Shown here: positions 5,593 to 5,777 of the stretch, one piece after another
Numbering within the stretch: the stretch's first letter is position 1
Layout of the letters: every line of letters starts with the position of its first letter
NCBI GenBank assembly: GCA_021835265.1
Contig: JAKBQK010000055.1
Span: 1 to 5,777, forward strand
Reading direction: 5' to 3'
Source of the DNA: Thermoplasmata archaeon
Lineage (GTDB): Archaea; Thermoplasmatota; Thermoplasmata; Thermoplasmatales; Thermoplasmataceae
DNA length: 5,777 nt
The notes under the pieces: model-generated
What the model was told of the DNA's origin: nothing
The model's input: only the letters and a program-made list of their open reading frames with translations
Database searches by the model: none
Position numbers and translations under genes: made by a program

Positions 5593-5777
5593 ATGACATC
5601 TCAGGCAAACCTAAGGTATTTCCTCACCACATTAGGTGCAGTATTAACAGTGATTTCTGGCATTCTTGTACTGCTGGCAATCTTTATAGCAGGCATAGGG
5701 GGAGTAGCATCTTTGATATTCTTTAATCCTGCAGGGCTTGCCATCATAGGTGGTTCACTTGTGCTTGCCATTATTCC
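5593..5777 (+). CDS. Small multi-pass membrane protein, N-terminal part (3' end outside window)
   Basis: From ATG 5593 the frame stays open to the window edge, giving 61 residues and two extra bases. A short polar start (MTSQANLR) is followed by a hydrophobic helix at about residues 9-34 (with GAVLTVISGILVLLA) and a second at about 47-61 (AGLAIIGGSLVLAII), joined by a short loop with a G-I-G-G turn and F-F-N-P. The lone Arg8 before the first helix suggests the N-terminus faces the cytoplasm. The glycine- and alanine-rich helices loosely recall DUF4064-like small membrane proteins, but this is too weak to assign. The start is supported by a canonical TATA box about 24 bases upstream. A real gene is likely because the hydrophobic pattern, promoter and open frame agree; function unknown. 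Confidence 0.7.
   Translation, partial: MTSQANLRYFLTTLGAVLTVISGILVLLAIFIAGIGGVASLIFFNPAGLAIIGGSLVLAII

Noticed and set aside
1..5777. CRISPR arrays, tRNA or rRNA genes, insertion sequences, attachment sites
   Set aside because: I saw no regularly spaced repeats, tRNA-like segment, transposase frame or flanking direct repeats on either strand.

Overview
The window reads as chromosomal DNA of an archaeon, most likely a member of the Thermoplasmata (Thermoplasma/Ferroplasma/Cuniculiplasma-like). The arguments are: AT-rich genes with heavy AGA/AGG arginine and ATA isoleucine use; archaeal TATA-like boxes about 20-26 bases before several start codons with no convincing Shine-Dalgarno sequence, which implies leaderless mRNAs; and a folate-type formate-tetrahydrofolate ligase, which is known from Thermoplasmatales but absent from many other archaea. 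The genus cannot be fixed from the sequence alone.

Layout: 2-463 (+) is the C-terminal end of a major facilitator superfamily transporter whose start lies outside the window. 551-2149 (+) is a full-length formate-tetrahydrofolate ligase (fhs) with an intact P-loop but several substitutions at positions that are usually conserved in bacterial enzymes. 2228-3160 (+) is a full-length aldo/keto reductase with a complete D-Y-K-H tetrad. 3289-3804 (-) is a small surface-anchored DUF4382-type protein with seven N-glycosylation sequons, convergent with the reductase. 4034-5497 (+) is a cytoplasmic tetratricopeptide-repeat protein with an unassigned C-terminal third. 5593-5777 (+) is the start of a small multi-pass membrane protein that runs off the end.

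The genes look like independent single transcription units rather than one operon: most have their own TATA-like element, and T-rich tracts follow several of the stops. Functionally, Fhs would load formate onto tetrahydrofolate, supplying 10-formyl-THF mainly for purine synthesis; the reductase would handle an unknown carbonyl substrate with NADPH; the DUF4382 and TPR proteins have no assignable pathway. No gene pair here makes a convincing new system. There are no RNA genes, CRISPR arrays, mobile elements or tandem repeats that I can see. The items most worth a second look are the altered active-site positions of Fhs, the palindromes in front of the TPR gene, and the sequon-dense surface protein.
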